The notes under the pieces: model-generated | Told to the model about the DNA's origin: nothing | The model's database searches: none | What the model saw: the letters and a program-made list of their open reading frames with translations, nothing else | Program-made: the position numbers and the translations under genes | Part shown: one piece after another, positions 60,537 through 64,000 of the stretch | Layout: every line of letters begins with the position of its first letter | How positions within the stretch are numbered: the stretch's first letter is position 1 | Origin: JAPOXR01 sp965214695 | GTDB lineage: Bacteria > Pseudomonadota > Alphaproteobacteria > Rhodobacterales > Rhodobacteraceae | Reading direction: 5' to 3' | NCBI GenBank assembly: GCA_965214695.1 | Contig: OZ243967.1 | Span: 3,162,001-3,226,000, forward strand | Length of the DNA: 64,000 nt

Positions 60537-61583
60537 ATGCCGGCATCACAACTGACCGGCCTGCGCGGCAGACTCCACGCCGGTTTTTTCCTGCTGTCCG
60601 GAATGCTGTTGCTGATCGTGTCGATCTCGGTGGCAGCCAGCATCGGGGCGGTCGCGGTTCCGCTTCCGGTGGTCTGGGGGGTGATTGCCGACAAGCTGTT
60701 CCCGGGGACGGCAGACGGTACGTGGCCGACTGGCCAAGCGGCGATTGTCTGGAGCATCAGGTTGCCGCGGGCTCTGCTTGCCTGCCTGGTCGGTGCCGGA
60801 TTGGGGGTAGTCGGGGTGGCCCTGCAATCGGTGACTCGCAACCCGCTGGCCGATCCGCACCTCCTGGGCATATCATCCGGCGGGGCCTTCGGAGCCATTC
60901 TCGCCCTGTTGCATACCGGAATGTTTCTTGGTGGCCTGACGGTGCCGTTGCTGTCCTTCATGGGCGCCCTGGGGGCCACGGCGATTGTCCTCCTGGTCTC
61001 GAGGCTGGCTGCCTCCATGACTGCCACGCGGCTGGTGCTGGCCGGTGTCGCGGTGTCGTTCGCCATCATGTCATGCGCCAATGCGCTGATCTTTCTCGGT
61101 GATCCGCGGGCGGCCCATACTGCAATCTACTGGATGCTCGGCGGGCTGGGGCTGGCCCAGTGGTCCCAGCTGCCGGTTCCGCTGATCGGCCTGGTGGCCT
61201 GCACCGCACTGTTCATGCTGAAATCGGCCGACCTCAACGCGCTGAGCTTCGGCGATGAAACGGCATCCACCCTCGGCATCCAGGTATCGCGGTTTCGGCT
61301 GACGGTATTCGTGGCCGGGGCGCTGCTGACCGGCATCATGGTGGCCTATTCGGGCATCATCGGCTTCGTCGGCCTGATGATTCCCCATATTGCCAGGATG
61401 CTGGTGGGCGGTGACTGCGCCCGCGTCATCCCGGCATCGGCACTTGCCGGGGCCATCTTCCTGTTATGGGCCGACATCCTGGCCCGCACCATCGCCGCGC
61501 CCGAGGACATGCCGATCGGCATCGTGACCGGCCTGGTCGGCGGCGTGTTCTTTGTCTGGCTGCTCGGCCGACGCCGTGACTGA
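60537..61583 (+). CDS. btuC: ABC transporter permease, FecCD/BtuC family
   Basis: The 348-residue, about 10-helix permease has WSIRLPRALLACLVGAGLGV, the family motif GVALQSVTRNPLADPHLLGI, SSGGAFGAILALL, VLAGVAVSFAIMSCANALIF and the coupling helix region GIIGFVGLMIPHIARMLVGG. It completes a riboswitch-controlled ATPase-receptor-permease operon for cobalamin uptake. ATG 60537 or the preceding GTG 60534 can serve as start. Confidence 0.92.
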   Translation: MPASQLTGLRGRLHAGFFLLSGMLLLIVSISVAASIGAVAVPLPVVWGVIADKLFPGTADGTWPTGQAAIVWSIRLPRALLACLVGAGLGVVGVALQSVTRNPLADPHLLGISSGGAFGAILALLHTGMFLGGLTVPLLSFMGALGATAIVLLVSRLAASMTATRLVLAGVAVSFAIMSCANALIFLGDPRAAHTAIYWMLGGLGLAQWSQLPVPLIGLVACTALFMLKSADLNALSFGDETASTLGIQVSRFRLTVFVAGALLTGIMVAYSGIIGFVGLMIPHIARMLVGGDCARVIPASALAGAIFLLWADILARTIAAPEDMPIGIVTGLVGGVFFVWLLGRRRD

Positions 61584-61636
61584 CCGTGCCGTCGGCCGTT
61601 CTCACCGCACTGCCATCCCGGTCGCCAGGGACGGGA

Positions 61637-62195
61637 CTACGGTTGGCGGGTGCCCTGGACGGTCCGGTCCAGGATCATGGCGCAGAAAAGGATGGCAAAT
61701 CCGGCCAGGAGTCCTTGCCCGACATTGGCGTATCGCAACGCTTCCAGCACATTCTCGCCCAGCCCCTTGGCACCAATCGGCGATGCGACGACGACCATGG
61801 CCAGTGGCAGCATGATGGTCTGGTTGAGTCCCGCGCGGATTGACGGGCTGGCCAGCGGCAGGTCGGCCCGGGTGAACAGCAACCATTTGCCGGTGCCGAA
61901 GGAGATGGTTGCCTCGCGGACGCTCTCTGGAGCGCCGCGCAAGCTCAGCACGGTCAGGCGCACCGCCAAAGGTCATCGTGGTGACGATGGCTGCCGGTTT
62001 GCCGGTTCCGAAGACAGCAATGACCGGAGTCACGAAGATGAAGGCAGGCATGGTCTGCATGAAATCCATGATCGGCTGGATGAAGGAATAGAACCGCGGC
62101 CTTCTGACGCAGAACATTCCCAGGGAATTCCAACTGCAATCGACAGGCATGCGGCGGTCCCCAGCAAAGCCAGGGTGGTCATCGCCTTTTCCCGG
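61637..62195 (-). pseudogene. ProW/OpuAB-type glycine betaine ABC permease, frameshifted and truncated
   Basis: Three frames in order give an osmoprotectant permease: EKAMTTLALLGTAACLSIAV near 62195, then RRPRFYSFIQPIMDFMQTMP and IVTTMTFGGAP, then VRLTVLSLRGAPESVREATI, LPLASPSIRAGLNQTIMLPL, MVVVASPIGAKGLGENVLEA and AMILDRTVQ ending at 61637. At least two frameshifts are needed. The N-terminal part is cut where an integrase remnant begins on the other strand. Its ATPase and binding protein are absent. Confidence 0.8.
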
Positions 62196-62209
62196 AAGCC
62201 GCCGGAACC

Positions 62210-62625
62210 GGCGACCGAGCCCACTGTCGCCGATTTGGCGGAACTCTGTCTGAAGAACCATGTCGCCGCGCGCTGCAGGCCGACCACGGTGAAATACTAC
62301 CGCACGTCCATCGAGCGCCACATCCTGCCCGCACTCGGTTGGCTGCCGGTCGAGGCGGTGGGGCGCCAGCAGGTCGACGAGCTGTATCGCGGGCTGAACG
62401 ACAGCCCGGTGGCGGCGAACAGGATGGTCAAGACGCTCGCGCACATGTACCGACTGGGCGAAGGCTGAGGCCTTTTGCTGGCGGGCTGCAATCCGTGCGG
62501 GGCGATCGGGAAATATCCCGACCGCGGCTGCGAGCGATTCCTGACCGACGCCGAATTCGCCCGGCTCTGGCGAACGCACGGCCGCCGCGGCTGCGATGAA
62601 ACGGCTGCACGGTGGTCTGGCAGGA
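62210..62625 (+). pseudogene. Tyrosine recombinase N-terminal remnant
   Basis: The frame reads PTVADLAELCLKNHVAARCR, then PTTVKYYRTSIERHILPALG and ANRMVKTLAHMYRLGEG, the SAM-like core-binding domain of a phage integrase. It stops at 62466. A second frame continues NPCGAIGKYPDRGCERFLTD and AEFARLW, the linker into the catalytic domain, which is then lost. This is a second, different integrase relic, near the right end of the window. Confidence 0.75.
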
Positions 62626-62639
62626 ATACGGCTAGCTTC

Positions 62640-62887
62640 AGACCGAGCTGGAGAGCTACTTCGAGGAAGTCACAGACCACCTGATTTCGCGGGTAATGGG
62701 CTCAGGCGACGACGATGGGCGAGCAGGACACGCCGCGGATCGGTGCGACGCCCGCGACCCTTGCCAACAAGCTGTACATCACGCCGATGGCGGCCCGCCG
62801 CCATCCGCTGATTTGGCGGCTTTTACCGATGGCAACGGATCAATCCCGCCTGTCGCCCCCGCCGGGGAAACGTGATAGGGTCTGACT
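62640..62887 (+). other. Unidentified degraded segment
   Basis: One frame reads LQTELESYFEEVTDHLISRV and another GATPATLANKLYITPMAARR; both look protein-derived but neither is recognised and stops interrupt them. They probably belong to the same decayed mobile element as the integrase and fic relics. Confidence 0.25.
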
Positions 62888-63109
62888 ATGACCAAGGTAC
62901 AGCATGAATCGGGTTTCGTCGCGACGCCCGCCGCGAACAGCTGGCTCGCGGAGGCAGCGCACCTGCAGGCGATCGAGGGCAATCCGCTGACGGCGGAAGA
63001 GATCGCCATGTTCGAGATGTTCGAGCGCGAGGGGTGGTCGCCCGAGCGGCGTCGCGCCCATATCCTCCGACGGATAGAGGACCGCCGCCGCATCGCCGCG
63101 GCGGAATGA
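62888..63109 (+). CDS. Small Fic-associated antitoxin-like protein (VbhA type)
   Basis: The 73-residue protein contains AHLQAIEGNPLTAEEIAMFE and GWSPERRRAHILRRIEDR. The AIEGNPLT-x-EE stretch resembles the inhibitory helix of Fic regulators, though the Ser/Thr expected four residues before the Glu is a Leu. The stop overlaps the fic start by 4 bp (ATGA), as in antitoxin-fic pairs. It appears intact while its partner is broken. Confidence 0.6.
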   Translation: MTKVQHESGFVATPAANSWLAEAAHLQAIEGNPLTAEEIAMFEMFEREGWSPERRRAHILRRIEDRRRIAAAE

Positions 63110-63659
63110 GCGACCGCGACTACTGCTATCCGCCTGACTACAGCGTTCTCCGCAACAGGCTGGACATCCGCGATGCCGCGGCGCTGGAAGCGGCGGAGCG
63201 CGAGCTTGTCGCCCAACGCCTTGTCGAGCCTGCGCCGGCGGGCGATTTCGATCTTGAGCACCTGAAGGCGATCCACCGCCACCTGTTCCAAGACGTCTAC
63301 ACCTGGGCGGGTGAGATCCGTACCGTCGAAATTGCCAAGGACCGGAGCCGGTTCCAGCCGAGGCGGTTTATCGAAACCGGCATGGCCGACATCCACCGCC
63401 GCATCGTGGCGGCGGGATTTTTCTGGGGATCGGCGCCGGGCGCGCGGGTCCGGTGTTGGGTGACGTAAACCATGTCCACCCATTCCGCGAGGGTAACGGG
63501 CGCACGCAACTCCAGTATCTGAAGCAGCTTGCCGCGCGCGCCGGGCACGCCATCGACCTCACCCGGATCGACGGCACCGACTGGTTGGACGCCTCGCGCC
63601 AGTCCAACGCGGGCGATTACGCCGCCATTACCCGCTGCATCCGCCAGGCTCTGAAATAG
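63106..63659 (+). pseudogene. fic: Fic-domain AMP-transferase, frameshifted
   Basis: The first frame (63106-63468) gives the Fic N-terminal helices: DFDLEHLKAIHRHLFQDVYT, then WAGEIRTVEIAKDRSRFQPR. It loses the family pattern after VAAGFFWGSAPG. From about 63453 another frame gives NHVHPFREGNGRTQLQYLKQ, the catalytic loop with His and both Arg, and the C-terminal helices to 63659. A single frameshift separates the active site from the N-terminal half, so no active enzyme is expected unless the shift is bypassed or is a sequencing error. Confidence 0.8.
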
Positions 63660-63856
63660 CCGTTCGAGCTTCCATCCGCCGCCGCTGACCGCTCCAGCTG
63701 CTGCGCTGCCGTCCTCTTGCCGGCTCCACCCGCGCGCCTCGTCGGCAGGAGGAGAGTCATGGCCGTGAGCGGGGCGGCGGCCGGATGTCCATGGAGGGCG
63801 TCCGGCCGTTGATTTCCCTCATCGATACGAAGGAGACGGCACCATGAACTGCAGCC

Positions 63857-64000
63857 ATGGCGATACCCGGCGACACGGCGGAGACGTTCCTGGTTCATTT
63901 CTTCGGCACCGGCCTGGCCGACGACCGCTATATGTGTTCGAGCGGTACCGGGCCCGCGCGGACGGCGACATCGTTCTTGCCCCCGCCAAGGCGCCCCGGG
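63857..64000 (+). pseudogene. Unidentified frameshifted ORF running off the window
   Basis: ATG 63857 opens MAIPGDTAETFLVHFFGTGL, then ADDRY. A one-base shift near 63930 then gives YVFERYRARADGDIVLAPAK to the window end. Both parts look coding but the family is not recognised. It fits the run of frameshifted genes in this terminal region. Confidence 0.35.

Overview
The window is a GC-rich alphaproteobacterial chromosome segment. Three things point there: an mdh-sucCD-sucAB-lpd operon, an sdhCDAB operon beside ethylmalonyl-CoA-pathway genes (mch, mcl1), and a TIGR02300 (FYDLN-acid) gene beside tRNA-Ala. The gene set and the likely ancestral order look most like Rhodobacterales or a close relative. 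That placement is inference from gene content, not a database match. No CRISPR array or rRNA was seen.

Layout. 1-2.2 kb: an AT-richer stretch with a partial DnaQ-exonuclease/BRCT gene, a broken DnaQ paralogue and a decayed tyrosine recombinase. 2.5-9.7 kb: uvrB, a secreted peptidoglycan-binding protein, and a deoC-ALDH16 pair for deoxynucleoside catabolism. 10.2-23.6 kb: a catabolic island. It holds an MttB-family methyltransferase with an FAD amine dehydrogenase; a class III aminotransferase with a BKACE (DUF849) enzyme; an enolase-superfamily dehydratase with a DapA-family aldolase and a GntR regulator; a PdxA2-type dehydrogenase; and a TctCBA transporter. A decayed universal stress gene lies inside it. 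A perfect palindrome in the tctC promoter and a related inverted repeat upstream of the dehydratase look like operators for the GntR protein. 23.9-30.05 kb: core carbon metabolism, mch-sdhC-sdhD-sdhA-lipoprotein-sdhB on the minus strand and mcl1 diverging from it.

30.05-47.4 kb: an accessory insertion that appears to split one core block (mcl1 from mdh). It contains IS4- and IS1634-type transposase fragments, a HEPN-protein pair, a VapBC-type pair, recQ, a TRAP transporter operon with a flavin monooxygenase, ALDH and iron ADH, a HigBA-type module whose toxin is broken, a YceI/cytochrome b561 pair, a frameshifted small membrane protein and a secreted ankyrin protein. 47.5-58.1 kb: mdh-sucC-sucD-sucA-sucB-lpd, a YgjP-type metallopeptidase, the FYDLN-acid protein and tRNA-Ala(GGC). 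58.3-61.6 kb: a cobalamin riboswitch followed by a B12-type ABC importer. 61.6-64 kb: a graveyard with a broken ProW-type permease, a second integrase remnant and a VbhA/Fic-type pair whose fic gene is frameshifted.

How it fits together. The TCA, EMC-pathway and B12-uptake genes are all intact, while almost every broken gene lies in the accessory stretches. B12 uptake could support both a corrinoid-dependent methyltransferase (the MttB homologue) and B12-dependent mutases of the EMC pathway. The least explained parts are the 10-23.6 kb catabolic island with its candidate GntR operators, the HEPN pair, the lipoprotein inside the sdh operon, and two small ORFs (20403-20525 and 58569-58667) with strong ribosome binding sites.
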